Shown: positions 1 to 11,592, numbered from the stretch's first letter. The stretch: 64,000 nucleotides of DNA from an uncultured Rhodospirillaceae bacterium (GCA_937887565.1 CALABS010000061.1:62001-126000), one strand, 5' to 3'. The notes: generated by a model from the letters alone, not told the origin. Made by a program: numbers and translations.

Positions 1-1443
1 ATGGCGCAATACGCCTTCGAGCTGTCCGAGGCCGAGAACACCCCGGTCATCATCCGCCTGACCACCCGCGTCTGCCACGTCAAGGCGCTGGTCACCGTCG
101 GCGAGCGCCGGACCCGTCCCATCGGCGGCTTCCATCTCGACGCCCGCCGCTGGGTGATGACCCCGGCCAACGCCAAGGGCATGCTGCCCAAGCAGATGGA
201 GCGCGAGGCCCGCCTGCGCGAAACCGCCGAGGGGTCCGCATGGAACCTGCTCGATGACGGCCGCGACCGCCGCATCGGCTTCGTGACCTCGGGGCCGGCC
301 TATCAGCATGTGCGCGAGAGCTTCCCCGACGCGCCGGTCCTCAAGCTGGGCTTCACCCATCCGTTGCCGGTGGAGAAGGTGCGCGCCTTCAAGGATTCGG
401 TCGATCGCCTGGTGGTGGTCGAGGAGACCGAACCGCTGATGGAGAACGAGCTCAGGGCCGCCGGCATGCTGGACGTCCACGGCAAGGACATCCTGCCGCG
501 CCTGGGCGAGCTGCTGCCGTCGGTGCTGATCCCCGCCATCTTCCGCCTGCGCGGCGAGGAGCCGCCGCCGGCCAGCACCTATCCGAAGATCGATCCGTTC
601 CCGCGCCCGCCGACCATGTGCGCGGCCTGCCCGCATATGGGCGTCTATTACTGCCTGAACCGGCTGCGCAGGAAGGTGCAGATCTCGGGCGACATCGGCT
701 GCTACACCCTGGGCGCCGGCACCCCCTGGAACGCGCTCGACACCACCATCTCCATGGGCGCCTCCATGGGCATCGCGCTGGGCATGGACAAGGCGCGCTC
801 CGAGGAGACCAAGGACAAGGCGGTGATCAGCGTCATCGGCGATTCCACCTTCCTGCACATGGGCATGCAGGGGATGTTGGACATCGTCTACAACCGAGGC
901 AACGTCACCACCCTGCTGCTCGACAACCGCTCGACCGGCATGACCGGCGGCCAGCACCATGCCGGCACCGGCAAGGACCTGCACGGCAACGAGGCGCCGC
1001 GCGTCGATTTCGCCCGCCTGGTCGAGGCGCTGGGGGTCAAGCCCGAGCGCATCAAGGTGGTCGATCCCTACAAGCTGCCGGTGATGTTCAAGGCCATCAA
1101 GGACGAGATCGCCGTCCCCGAGCCCAGCGTCATCATCACCAACCAGCCCTGCGTGCTGTCCGAGTTCTATTCCAAGCTCAAGCCCTACACGGTGATCGAC
1201 GATGCCTGTACCGGCTGCGGCAACTGCATCAACGTCGGCTGCCCGGCGATCACCGTCAAGCGCACCGCCAAGGAGGTCCGCAAGACCGGCGTCGAGGCCG
1301 AGCTGAAATTCGTGCAGATCGACACCGCCATGTGCACGGGCTGCCACATGTGCGTGGATTCCTGCGGGCCCAAGGCCATCGTCACCCAGGACCGCACCAT
1401 CGCCGAATGTGCCGCCGTGTCCGGCGGCTGCGGAGGACACTGA
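1..1443 (+). CDS. iorA: Indolepyruvate:ferredoxin oxidoreductase alpha subunit, C-terminal part (5' end outside window)
   Basis: Catalytic subunit of indolepyruvate oxidoreductase, which decarboxylates aryl pyruvates to aryl-acetyl-CoA with TPP and passes electrons to ferredoxin. The 480 residues seen contain the TPP-binding half (GDIGCYTLGAGTPWNALDT near 230, then GDSTFLHMGMQG near 280). A C-terminal 2x[4Fe-4S] ferredoxin domain follows, with CTGCGNC near 405 and CTGCHMC near 445. Complete IorA proteins are roughly 600-720 residues, so the N-terminal pyruvate-binding domain lies to the left and the ATG at base 1 is an internal Met, not the start. iorB follows after 5 bases, so the two form an operon. 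Cytoplasmic; amino-acid fermentation or aromatic amino-acid catabolism. Confidence 0.93.
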   Translation: MAQYAFELSEAENTPVIIRLTTRVCHVKALVTVGERRTRPIGGFHLDARRWVMTPANAKGMLPKQMEREARLRETAEGSAWNLLDDGRDRRIGFVTSGPAYQHVRESFPDAPVLKLGFTHPLPVEKVRAFKDSVDRLVVVEETEPLMENELRAAGMLDVHGKDILPRLGELLPSVLIPAIFRLRGEEPPPASTYPKIDPFPRPPTMCAACPHMGVYYCLNRLRRKVQISGDIGCYTLGAGTPWNALDTTISMGASMGIALGMDKARSEETKDKAVISVIGDSTFLHMGMQGMLDIVYNRGNVTTLLLDNRSTGMTGGQHHAGTGKDLHGNEAPRVDFARLVEALGVKPERIKVVDPYKLPVMFKAIKDEIAVPEPSVIITNQPCVLSEFYSKLKPYTVIDDACTGCGNCINVGCPAITVKRTAKEVRKTGVEAELKFVQIDTAMCTGCHMCVDSCGPKAIVTQDRTIAECAAVSGGCGGH

Positions 1444-1448
1444 ACGTC

Positions 1449-2084
1449 ATGACCGACAATATCATCACCAACATCCTGGTCTGCGGCATCGGCGGCCAGG
1501 GCGTCATGACGGCGGCCGAAATCCTGGCCCAGACCGCCATCGCGCGCGGGCTCGACGTCAAGAAGTCCGAGGTCGCCGGCATGGCCCAGCGCGGCGGCGT
1601 GGTGACCAGTCACGTCCGCTTCGGGCGCAAGGTGTTCTCGCCGGTCATCACCCCGGGCACCGCCGACATCCTGGTCGCCTTCGAGGTCGCCGAGGCGGCG
1701 CGCTGGGCCGACCAGCTTCGTCCCGGCGGCGTCGCCATGGTCAACACCATCCGCCTCGTGCCCCCCATCGTGTCCACCGGCCTGTTCAGCTATCCCGACG
1801 ACCCGGTGGCGCAGATGCGGGCGGCAGGCGTGACCGTCTACGACTTCGACGCCGGCGCCATCGCCCGCGAGCTTGGCGACCTCAAGCTGGTCAATACCGT
1901 CATGCTGGGCGCCATCTCGGACTACCTGCCCTTTCCCGCCGCCGAGTTGGAGGAGCAGGTGGTCGCCCGCTTCCGGGCCCGCAAGCCGACCCTGGTCGAG
2001 GTCAACAAGCGCGCCTTCGCGGCGGGGCGGGAGGCGGCGCGCGAACGCGCCGAGGGCGCCCGGCCGCTGGCCGCCAATTCCTAG
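1449..2084 (+). CDS. iorB: Indolepyruvate:ferredoxin oxidoreductase beta subunit
   Basis: A 211-residue protein of the pyruvate/ketoisovalerate oxidoreductase gamma-type family and partner of IorA. The N-terminus has the family's glycine-rich loop (CGIGGQGVMTAAEILA) followed by KKSEVAGMAQRGGVVTSHVR, the most recognisable IorB signature. The ATG lies 5 bases after the iorA stop, so translation is probably coupled. The length is normal for the family. A hairpin follows the stop by about 20 bases. Confidence 0.94.
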   Translation: MTDNIITNILVCGIGGQGVMTAAEILAQTAIARGLDVKKSEVAGMAQRGGVVTSHVRFGRKVFSPVITPGTADILVAFEVAEAARWADQLRPGGVAMVNTIRLVPPIVSTGLFSYPDDPVAQMRAAGVTVYDFDAGAIARELGDLKLVNTVMLGAISDYLPFPAAELEEQVVARFRARKPTLVEVNKRAFAAGREAARERAEGARPLAANS

Positions 2085-2105
2085 AAATGCGCCCATCACA
2101 AGGCG

Positions 2106-2129
2106 GCGCCTATCCATCCGGATAGGCGC
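2106..2129 (+). terminator. Hairpin after iorAB
   Basis: GCGCCTATCC (2106-2115), a 4-base loop, then GGATAGGCGC (2120-2129): a perfect 10-bp stem. A short pyrimidine run ending in TTTT follows at about 2137-2141. It lies 20 bases after the iorB stop and ahead of the receiver gene. Probably a Rho-independent terminator with a weak U tract. Confidence 0.6.
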
Positions 2130-2195
2130 TGTCGGCCTTTTGCGCACCGACCGCTTCTGGTAGTGTTGCGCGGTTGGCCGCAAGGAGGGGATGCG

Positions 2196-2603
2196 ATGGC
2201 GGGTGAGCCAGACTTTTCGGCGCTCAAGATCGTGGTCATCGACGACCAGGAATTCGTCCGCACCATCGTGAAGAAGATGCTGCAGCAGTTGGGGACCGGC
2301 CAGGTTTCCGAGGCCACCGACGGCAATTCGGGGCTGGAGGTCACCGTGCGCGAGCGCCCCGATCTGGTGATCTGCGACATCCAGATGCGGCCCATGGACG
2401 GCTTCGGCTTCGTCAAGATGCTGCGCGCCACCCCCAGCGTCGCGGCGACGCCCGTCATCATGCTGACCGCCCATACCGACGCATCCACAATCGCCCGCGC
2501 CAAGGAGCTGTCGATCGGCGCCTTCCTCGCCAAGCCGGTGATGCCGCCGGCGCTGAAGGACAAGATCGCCCGCGTCCTGCAAACCGCCGGCGCGGTGGCC
2601 TGA
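2196..2603 (+). CDS. CheY-like single-domain response regulator
   Basis: A 135-residue stand-alone receiver domain. Acidic pocket DD occurs in VVIDDQEF near residue 14, the phospho-acceptor Asp in LVICDIQMRPMDGFGF near 60, the conserved Thr in IMLTAHT near 90, and the Lys in AFLAKPVMP near 112. The start is set by an AAGGAGG Shine-Dalgarno at 2182-2188, 7 bases before this ATG. An in-frame upstream start has no such site. It carries no output domain, so it probably acts by protein contact or phosphotransfer. It converges on the large hybrid kinase, whose HPt domain could feed it; that link is an inference from position only. Confidence 0.9.
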   Translation: MAGEPDFSALKIVVIDDQEFVRTIVKKMLQQLGTGQVSEATDGNSGLEVTVRERPDLVICDIQMRPMDGFGFVKMLRATPSVAATPVIMLTAHTDASTIARAKELSIGAFLAKPVMPPALKDKIARVLQTAGAVA

Positions 2604-2614
2604 CCGCTTTCATA

Positions 2615-2663
2615 CCGCCCGGCCAATGACCTGATCCGTTGGATCAGGTCATTGGCCGGGCGG
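2615..2663. terminator. Perfect 23-bp bidirectional terminator hairpin
   Basis: Arms 2615-2637 and 2641-2663 are perfect reverse complements around a 3-base loop (GTT). The element starts 11 bases after the receiver stop and ends 2 bases before the stop of the convergent hybrid kinase, so it can terminate both transcripts. No strong U run flanks it on either side. The stem is unusually long and mismatch-free for a terminator and could also be a palindromic repeat. Confidence 0.7.
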
Positions 2664-2665
2664 CA

Positions 2666-6226
<3,561 letters not shown>

Positions 6227-6279
6227 GCCCCAGTCGCGGTGCGCCGACAATGGCGGCCATGGCGGCCATGGCGGCGACC

Positions 6280-6288
6280 TGCTAGCAT
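6280..6288 (+). promoter_or_regulatory. Extended -10 element directly before the radical SAM gene
   Basis: TGCTAGCAT: a TG dinucleotide one base before a TANNNT hexamer (TAGCAT, 6283-6288). The ATG is only 8 bases downstream, and there is no Shine-Dalgarno between. The dnaB gene has the same nine bases in the same position. No good -35 is visible. If used, the transcript would be leaderless or nearly so. Confidence 0.45.
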
Positions 6289-6296
6289 GCGGCGCC

Positions 6297-7598
6297 ATGA
6301 CCCAGACCGCGCTTCCCGACGATCTCGCCCGCCTGTTGACCGAGGCCCAGAGGCTGGCCGAAATCCAGCGGCTGGACGAGGCGGTGGCCGTCCTCGCCCG
6401 CTCTCCCCACCCCGAATGCGACTACCGCCGCGCCGGCCTGCTGATGCTGCTGAAGCGCTGGTCCGAAGCGGAATCCGCCTATCGCCGCGTGCTGGCGGTG
6501 GCGCCGGGCCATGGCGAGGCGCGGCTGGCGCTGGCGACCGCCCTCATTGAATTGGGGCGGCCGGGCGACGCCCTGCCGTTGATCGAGCCGGTGGCCAAGG
6601 CCAGGCCCGGGCTGGGGCGGGTGGCCTATCTGATGGGCGTGGCGCTCGACGAGGCCGGGCGTCCGGCCGAGGCGGCGCCCCACCTGCGGGCCGCCCGCGA
6701 CGGCCTGATCCGCCCGGCCGAGGCGCGGGGACTGGTGCCGTGGGAGATCTATCTGCAGGTGTCGCGCCGCTGCAATCTGCGCTGCGCCATGTGCGGCCAC
6801 GAAATCTGGCAAAGCAATTCCGGCTTCATGGAGGAGCCGGTCTTCGAGCGGGTGCTGGCCGAGGCCGAGGCCAACGGCATCGACAGCCTGCACATCCTGT
6901 CGGGCCAGGGCGAGCCGCTGCTGCATCCGCGCATCTTCGAGATGCTGGAACAGGCGGTGGCAAGGGGCTTCAAGGTCGGCATCGTCACCAACGGCACGCC
7001 GCTGACCCCCGACCGCATCCAGCGGCTGGCCGCGACCGGGCTCGCCTATATCCAGTTCTCCTTCGCCGGCTGGGACAAGGCCAGCTACGAGGACGTGTAT
7101 GTGGGCGCCAAGTTCGAACGCACCCTGGCCAACCTCAAGGCCATGAACGAGGCGCTGCCGCCCGGCGCCCCGACCGCCTTCGCGGTCAAGGCGGTGGCGG
7201 CCGGCGACTGGAAGGCCACCCTGGAGCGGACCAAGGCCTTCCTGTCGGCCGAGGGCATCGAACGGGTGTTCACCATCACCGCCAACAATTTCGGCGGCGC
7301 CGTCCAGTGCGGGACCTTCCACGAAAAGCACGGCGTGTGGTCGCTGAAGGCCATCGAGCATCAGCGCCGCATGCCCTGCAGGGTGCTGCTGAAGGCGGTG
7401 GGGGTGTTCTGCGACGGGACGGTGACCGCCTGCGCCTGCTACGATTCCAACGCCGAGCTCAGGATCGGCCACATCATGGAACAGCCGCTGGCCGACATCC
7501 GCCGGGGCGAACCCTTCCGCCGCATCCTCGAGGCCTTCCGCGCCGGCGACGTCGCGGGCATCCCCATGTGCGGGAAGTGCGACGACCCGTTCGGGTGA
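6297..7598 (+). CDS. TPR-radical SAM/SPASM protein
   Basis: A 433-residue protein. Residues ~1-135 look like two or three tetratricopeptide-type helical repeats (SEAESAYRRVLAVAPGHGEA). A radical SAM core follows, with the [4Fe-4S] motif C159-X3-C163-X2-C166 (RRCNLRCAMCGHE) and the SAM-binding SGQGEPLLHP loop. The C-terminus has more cysteines (CDGTVTACACYDSN, then MCGKCDD), as in SPASM domains that bind auxiliary clusters. SPASM enzymes modify peptides or act in cofactor and tungsten/molybdenum enzyme maturation. No peptide substrate gene is apparent next to it, so the substrate is unknown. The ATG is chosen because the TPR region starts right after it; there is no Shine-Dalgarno. Confidence 0.82.
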   Translation: MTQTALPDDLARLLTEAQRLAEIQRLDEAVAVLARSPHPECDYRRAGLLMLLKRWSEAESAYRRVLAVAPGHGEARLALATALIELGRPGDALPLIEPVAKARPGLGRVAYLMGVALDEAGRPAEAAPHLRAARDGLIRPAEARGLVPWEIYLQVSRRCNLRCAMCGHEIWQSNSGFMEEPVFERVLAEAEANGIDSLHILSGQGEPLLHPRIFEMLEQAVARGFKVGIVTNGTPLTPDRIQRLAATGLAYIQFSFAGWDKASYEDVYVGAKFERTLANLKAMNEALPPGAPTAFAVKAVAAGDWKATLERTKAFLSAEGIERVFTITANNFGGAVQCGTFHEKHGVWSLKAIEHQRRMPCRVLLKAVGVFCDGTVTACACYDSNAELRIGHIMEQPLADIRRGEPFRRILEAFRAGDVAGIPMCGKCDDPFG

Positions 7599-7617
7599 CG
7601 CACCTCCCGAACCGGGG

Positions 7618-8466
7618 TCACGCGCCCTTGACCACCAGCACCGGACAGGTGGCCTGGCCGATCACCCGCTCGGAATTGCTGCCGAGCAGGATGCGGCCCA
7701 GGCCGGTGCGGCCGTGGCTGCCCATGACGATGAGGTCTGCCCCCTTGGCCCGCGCCGTGTCGATGATGACGTGGTGGGGCTCGCCGCGCTCGACCACCGC
7801 GTCCACCGTGGCGCCCTCGTTGGCCAGGAACTCGGCCACCCGCTTCACCGTCGGCCAGGCCTCGGCCTGACGCTGGGGCGCGTGGCTGGGCACCTCCACC
7901 GACAGCACGGTGATGGGCGTGCCGCAGCAATGGGAAATGCGGGCCGCCAACACCGCCGCCGCATCCGCCGAACGCGACCCGTCAGTGGCCAACAGCACCC
8001 GCTTGGTCCACATGCCGGCCGCCTTGGGAACCACCATGACGCTGCACTTGGCGTTGCCGATCACCTTGAGCGTCGCGTCCCCCAGCATCAGCCGGGCCAG
8101 GCCGCGCTTGCCGCGCCGCCCCACCACGATGATGTCGGCGTTCAGGTGCTCGGACTCGGCGAGGATCTCCTCGTAGGGGTCGTCGCCAAACCGCACCACC
8201 TTGTCGCATTCGACGCCGCTGCGCATGGCCTGGGCCTGCACCGCGTCGACCACCGCCGTGGCCTTGGCCTCCAGCTCCGCCTGGACGTCGGCCGCGACCG
8301 TCCCGTCCAGGTCGCCGGCGCCGATGACCGCCGTCATCGCCGTCATTCGGGCTCCGCCCTTGACGCACATGGCGACGGCCACCTGCTCGGCACCCACGCT
8401 GAACTCGGAGCCGTCGGTGGCGACCAGCACGTGCTGGAGCCTGCCGATCGGAGACAGCTGATCCAT
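7618..8466 (-). CDS. Universal stress protein with tandem Usp domains
   Basis: A 282-residue protein of two UspA folds. Each begins with a beta strand and Asp (VLVATDGSEFS near 15; VLLATDGSRSAD near 160). The second has the complete ATP-loop pattern G-X2-G-X9-G-S (GSHGRTGLGRILLGSN). The first has GRRGKRGLARLMLGD, where Asp replaces the Ser, so it may bind nucleotide poorly. A strong GGGAGGGG Shine-Dalgarno precedes the ATG. It lies directly downstream of, and on the same strand as, the TauE/SafE gene (37-base gap), hinting at co-transcription in reverse order. Cytoplasmic; stress or energy-status role by family. Confidence 0.92.
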   Translation of the reverse strand: MDQLSPIGRLQHVLVATDGSEFSVGAEQVAVAMCVKGGARMTAMTAVIGAGDLDGTVAADVQAELEAKATAVVDAVQAQAMRSGVECDKVVRFGDDPYEEILAESEHLNADIIVVGRRGKRGLARLMLGDATLKVIGNAKCSVMVVPKAAGMWTKRVLLATDGSRSADAAAVLAARISHCCGTPITVLSVEVPSHAPQRQAEAWPTVKRVAEFLANEGATVDAVVERGEPHHVIIDTARAKGADLIVMGSHGRTGLGRILLGSNSERVIGQATCPVLVVKGA

Positions 8467-8503
8467 CTCTCCCCTCCCTTCGCCGCGGAAACCGGGCCGG
8501 CGG

Positions 8504-9559
8504 TCATGCCGGCTGCAGTTCCTTGTCCTCCCGCATGCCGGACCACAACGCCTTGAGGATCACCACCGCGCCCATCACCAGGGCGAAGACCATGATCCAG
8601 AAGCTGACCGTCCGCAGCACCTCGATGGTACCATCTTCAAGCGCGATGCCCATGCCCAGCTTGCTCATGTAGACGGGAATTACGAACAGGCGGCTGAACA
8701 GGACGGTGACCATGATCAACCCCATGACCAGCTTGATCATGTAGGGCTTGACGTAAGTGGTGCCGATGGCGCCGATCTGGATGCCGAACAGCGACCCCGC
8801 CAGGATGATCATCGCCAGCCGGATGTCCACGAAGCCGCCGATGGCGAACTTGATGGTGCCGCCCAGGCCCATGACGAAGGCGATCACCAACTCGGTGGCC
8901 GAGGCCATCAGGCTGGGCACGCCCAGCACGTACATCATGGAAGGAACGCCGACGAAGCCGCCCACCGCGATGGTCGCCGCCAAGAGGCCGGTGGCGAAGC
9001 CCATGGGAATGGTGATCAGGAACGACACCCGGGCGTCGATGCTCTTGAAGTAGACCATGGTGTAGGGGATGTGGATGGACCGCACCCACTGGGCCAGGCG
9101 GCCCACCTTCTCCTCCTGGCCGGCCGGCCCCATCCGATACTGGCGGATGGCGTCGCGCAGCACGAAGGTGCCGACGATGGCCAGGGTGACCACGAACACG
9201 ACGCTGACATAGAGGTTGGAGCCGGCGTCGCCGAAGCTGGTCTTGATCACTTCCTGCAGGTGGGCGCCGATCAGGACGCCGGCCTCGGCCGAGACGCCCA
9301 TGATCAGGCCCAGCTTGACGTCGACCTGGCCGTACTTGGCGCGTTTGTAGGCGCCGACCATGGCCTTGGGGAACTTGTGGCACATGTTGCTGGCAACCGC
9401 GACGATGCCCGGCACGCCCATGGTCATCATGGCCGGGGTCAGCACGAAAGCGCCCCCCGAGCCGATGAAGCCCGACACCATGCCGCCGACGAATCCGACC
9501 AGGAACAGCCCCACCAGGCCGGTGGGGTCCAGCGCGATGAATTGGCTTACTTGTTCCAA
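8504..9559 (-). CDS. TauE/SafE-family membrane anion exporter
   Basis: A 351-residue polytopic inner-membrane protein with two related halves. The family signature GFIGSGGAFVLTPAMMTMGV is near 30, and the second half has ATIAVGGFVGVPSMMYVLGV near 190. TauE/SafE proteins export sulfite, sulfoacetate or similar anions. I place the start at a TTG (9557-9559) because AAGGAG lies 8 bases upstream and the first helix begins right after it. No ATG is available before that helix. The TTG lies inside the last codons of the preceding small membrane gene, so the two overlap by 13 bases and are probably translationally coupled. Substrate unknown. Confidence 0.85.
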   Translation of the reverse strand: MEQVSQFIALDPTGLVGLFLVGFVGGMVSGFIGSGGAFVLTPAMMTMGVPGIVAVASNMCHKFPKAMVGAYKRAKYGQVDVKLGLIMGVSAEAGVLIGAHLQEVIKTSFGDAGSNLYVSVVFVVTLAIVGTFVLRDAIRQYRMGPAGQEEKVGRLAQWVRSIHIPYTMVYFKSIDARVSFLITIPMGFATGLLAATIAVGGFVGVPSMMYVLGVPSLMASATELVIAFVMGLGGTIKFAIGGFVDIRLAMIILAGSLFGIQIGAIGTTYVKPYMIKLVMGLIMVTVLFSRLFVIPVYMSKLGMGIALEDGTIEVLRTVSFWIMVFALVMGAVVILKALWSGMREDKELQPA

Positions 9560-9810
9560 CGCTTGGGCTCCTTCCTGGTCTTGGCCTTGAGGCCCAGCAT
9601 GTCCCAGAAGCCGCCGGTGAAGGCGCCGTGGACGAAGGAGAACACGAAGGCGATGGCGATCGGCACCAGGAAGCCCCACCCCCCGTCGATGCTCAGCCGC
9701 AACACGGTCTGTTCGTTGGCGAACAGCAGCACGTAGAGAACCAGGCTGACCGCCCCCAGCGCGATCGTGCGCAGGTTCTGCGGCGTCAGCCGGGCCTGAA
9801 GGTTCTGCAT
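9547..9810 (-). CDS. Small two-helix membrane protein upstream of TauE/SafE
   Basis: An 87-residue protein with two predicted membrane helices (IALGAVSLVLYVLLFA near 17-32; FLVPIAIAFVFSFVHGAF near 48-66) and a basic tail ending KEPKRWNK. GAGGGG sits 6 bases before the ATG. It is coupled to the exporter gene by a 13-base overlap, so it is likely an accessory subunit or stabiliser of that transporter. I do not recognise a named family. Confidence 0.75.
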   Translation of the reverse strand: MQNLQARLTPQNLRTIALGAVSLVLYVLLFANEQTVLRLSIDGGWGFLVPIAIAFVFSFVHGAFTGGFWDMLGLKAKTRKEPKRWNK

Positions 9811-10029
9811 GATTGTCCCCTCGACAGTCGGACGGGGTCGCTGGGACCGTGTCCGGGTATCCGAAGGCCGGCGGCCGGGCCGAGTGCGAGCGGGGGCGGG
9901 GCGGCGGCCGGCCGGCCGACGCCATGAGGAACATTCCGGATGCGGGTAGCCCGCTTTTGTTCGCTCCCTCGCGACGGTGTGACCGTTCCGTCGCACTCAG
10001 CCCATGCCGGGTCTCGTTGCGAACATGCT
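9811..10029 (-). promoter_or_regulatory. Long, structured 5' leader of the small membrane protein/exporter operon
   Basis: The promoter at 10030-10058 would give a leader of about 210 bases before the ATG at 9810. On the minus strand the leader has a perfect 7-bp stem GCGACGG...CCGTCGC with a 10-base loop (complement near 9971-9994). A GCGGG-CTA-CCCGC hairpin lies near 9943-9955. A very G+C-rich palindromic stretch (GGCCGGCCGGCC type) lies near 9905-9920. I cannot match it to a known riboswitch. It holds no credible gene. Confidence 0.4.
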
Positions 10030-10058
10030 AATATAACCCCCGGGCGAATGACAAGCAA
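10030..10058 (-). promoter_or_regulatory. Sigma70-type promoter for the exporter operon
   Basis: On the minus strand: TTGCTT (complement 10053-10058), a 17-base spacer, then TATATT (complement 10030-10035). The A+T-rich patch stands out in a G+C-rich region. It points toward the gene starting at 9810. Confidence 0.6.
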
Positions 10059-10063
10059 AAGTC

Positions 10064-10082
10064 GGCCGCCGCCCGGGCGGCC
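10064..10082 (-). terminator. Terminator hairpin after the small beta-barrel gene
   Basis: Arms 10064-10070 and 10076-10082 (GGCCGCC/GGCGGCC) pair perfectly around 5 bases. Read on the minus strand the hairpin comes 10 bases after the stop of the gene ending at 10093 and is followed by GACTTTTGC. A plausible intrinsic terminator that also insulates the exporter promoter next door. Confidence 0.6.
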
Positions 10083-10092
10083 TTGGCGGAGG

Positions 10093-10578
10093 TCAGAAGC
10101 GGTAGCTGAAGGTCAGGCTGACGACGGGCTCCAGCGCGAACCCGGCCGCCGCCGAATGGGCGGCCGCCGGCTCCCGGACGGCCGGTTCGGGAGCGTCGAC
10201 CACCCTCAGGTCGGGACGGCCGCGCAGCACCGCGCCGAAATCGAGGCCCACCAGCACCGCGTCGTCGAGCACGGCCCCCTGCCAGCCGATCCCCAGATAG
10301 GGAATGAATCCGCCCGTGCGGCGGCCGACGTCGCGGCTATCGGCGAAGCCGCCGGTCAGGCGGAAGCCGCCGGCGGTCGGATACCAGTCGAGCACCGTCG
10401 CCGCCGGCCGCTCCTCGGCCGGCGCCCCCTTCACCAGGCGCACCGCCAGCCACACCGGCTCGGCCGGAAGCGTGTCCAGCACCCCGGCCGGCAGGGTCGC
10501 CGGCTGGCCGATGGTCCCCGCCCTGACGGCCACGGCCGGCAGGACGGCAAATGCAAGCACGACCAAGGCACGATACAT
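10093..10578 (-). CDS. Small exported outer-membrane beta-barrel-like protein
   Basis: A 161-residue protein with a clear signal peptide (MYRALVVLAFAVLPAVAVRA). The C-terminus alternates hydrophobic residues and ends in Phe (VVSLTFSYRF), as outer-membrane barrels do for BAM recognition. The phrases TVLDWYPTAGGFRLTGGF and PYLGIGW resemble a family of small proteobacterial barrel proteins whose usual N-terminal strands seem shortened here. Shine-Dalgarno GGAGGG is 6 bases before the ATG. It is co-directional with the AEC carrier upstream, about 95 bases away. Function unknown. Confidence 0.65.
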   Translation of the reverse strand: MYRALVVLAFAVLPAVAVRAGTIGQPATLPAGVLDTLPAEPVWLAVRLVKGAPAEERPAATVLDWYPTAGGFRLTGGFADSRDVGRRTGGFIPYLGIGWQGAVLDDAVLVGLDFGAVLRGRPDLRVVDAPEPAVREPAAAHSAAAGFALEPVVSLTFSYRF

Positions 10579-10674
10579 GGCGGACCCTCCGGCGACGGCC
10601 ATCGTCCAGGGGATATGGCCGCGGGGTCGGCACCGGCGTAGCGCGAATAGGAGGTAGCGCCGCGCGCCAACGGG

Positions 10675-11592
10675 TCAGACGGCCAGGGAATAGACGAGGG
10701 GCAGCCAAGCCAGGGCGAACAGCGTGCTGGCCGCCACCGCCACGGCGGCACGGTCGGGATGGGTGTCGCGCAGGGTGGCATGGACGACGGTCACCGCCGC
10801 CATGGGCACCAGGCTTTCCACCACCAGCACCTTGTGGGCGATCGCCGGAAAGGCGTGGAGGGCCGTCCGGTCCACCCATACGAAGGCCAGGGCGACCAGC
10901 GGCCAGGCCAGGAACTTCCAGGCGAAGGCGAAGCCCAGGAAGCCGAGGTCGACCCGCAGGCGCCCCACCCGGGCCAGCCCCAGGCCGACGATCATCATCC
11001 CCACCGCCGAAAAGCCGCCGGCCAGCAGGTCCACGGTCTGGAGAACGGAACCGGGAAGGCCGGTCCCCGAGAGGTTCACCGCCACGCCCAGCCAGCAGGC
11101 GTGCAGGCCGGGATAGCGCAGGACCCGGGCCAGCGCGCCGGCCGCCGTCGCCTCGGCGCGGGCGACGGTGAAATAGCCGACGGTGTTCTCGTAGGCGGTG
11201 AAGCCGAACGACACCATCACCGCGTAAGGCAGGCTGTCGGGCCCCAGCAGCACCAGACAGGCGGGAATGCCGAAGAATCCGGTGTTGCCGGTGGCGGCCG
11301 CGAAGGCGGCGATGCGCTCGCGCCCGTCGCGCCACAGCCGCGCCGCCAGCGGCAGGCTCAGCCACGCGGCCAGGCAGGCCAGGCCGTAGACCGCGAAGGG
11401 CAACACCGCCAGCGCGCCGTCCAGCCGGGCGCCGTGAAAGCCCTTGAACACCACCGCCGGCGACAGGACGTAGAGGGCCAGCGCGCCGACGTCGCGGCTG
11501 CCGACCTTGAGCCCCCGGCCCAGCAGGAAACCGATGGCGACCAGCGCGTAGAGCGGGACCAGCTTGACGGCAAGGGTGGCATCGAAGGGCAT
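10675..11592 (-). CDS. AEC (auxin efflux carrier)-family transporter
   Basis: A 305-residue inner-membrane carrier with about ten hydrophobic segments. The N-terminal repeat (LVPLYALVAIGFLLGRGLKV, then ALYVLSPAVVFKGF) and the mid-protein ATGNTGFFGIPACLVLLG are typical of the family, which moves small carboxylates such as malate in bacteria. It starts 25 bases after the glycerate kinase stop, so it is probably the last gene of the hyi-glxR-gckA operon. Uptake or efflux of glycerate, glyoxylate or a related acid would fit; that substrate is an inference. Confidence 0.85.
   Translation of the reverse strand: MPFDATLAVKLVPLYALVAIGFLLGRGLKVGSRDVGALALYVLSPAVVFKGFHGARLDGALAVLPFAVYGLACLAAWLSLPLAARLWRDGRERIAAFAAATGNTGFFGIPACLVLLGPDSLPYAVMVSFGFTAYENTVGYFTVARAEATAAGALARVLRYPGLHACWLGVAVNLSGTGLPGSVLQTVDLLAGGFSAVGMMIVGLGLARVGRLRVDLGFLGFAFAWKFLAWPLVALAFVWVDRTALHAFPAIAHKVLVVESLVPMAAVTVVHATLRDTHPDRAAVAVAASTLFALAWLPLVYSLAV

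Noticed and set aside
1..3. ATG at base 1 as the true iorA start
   Set aside because: The protein begins inside the enzyme fold; full-length IorA has a large N-terminal domain, so the gene continues to the left of the window.
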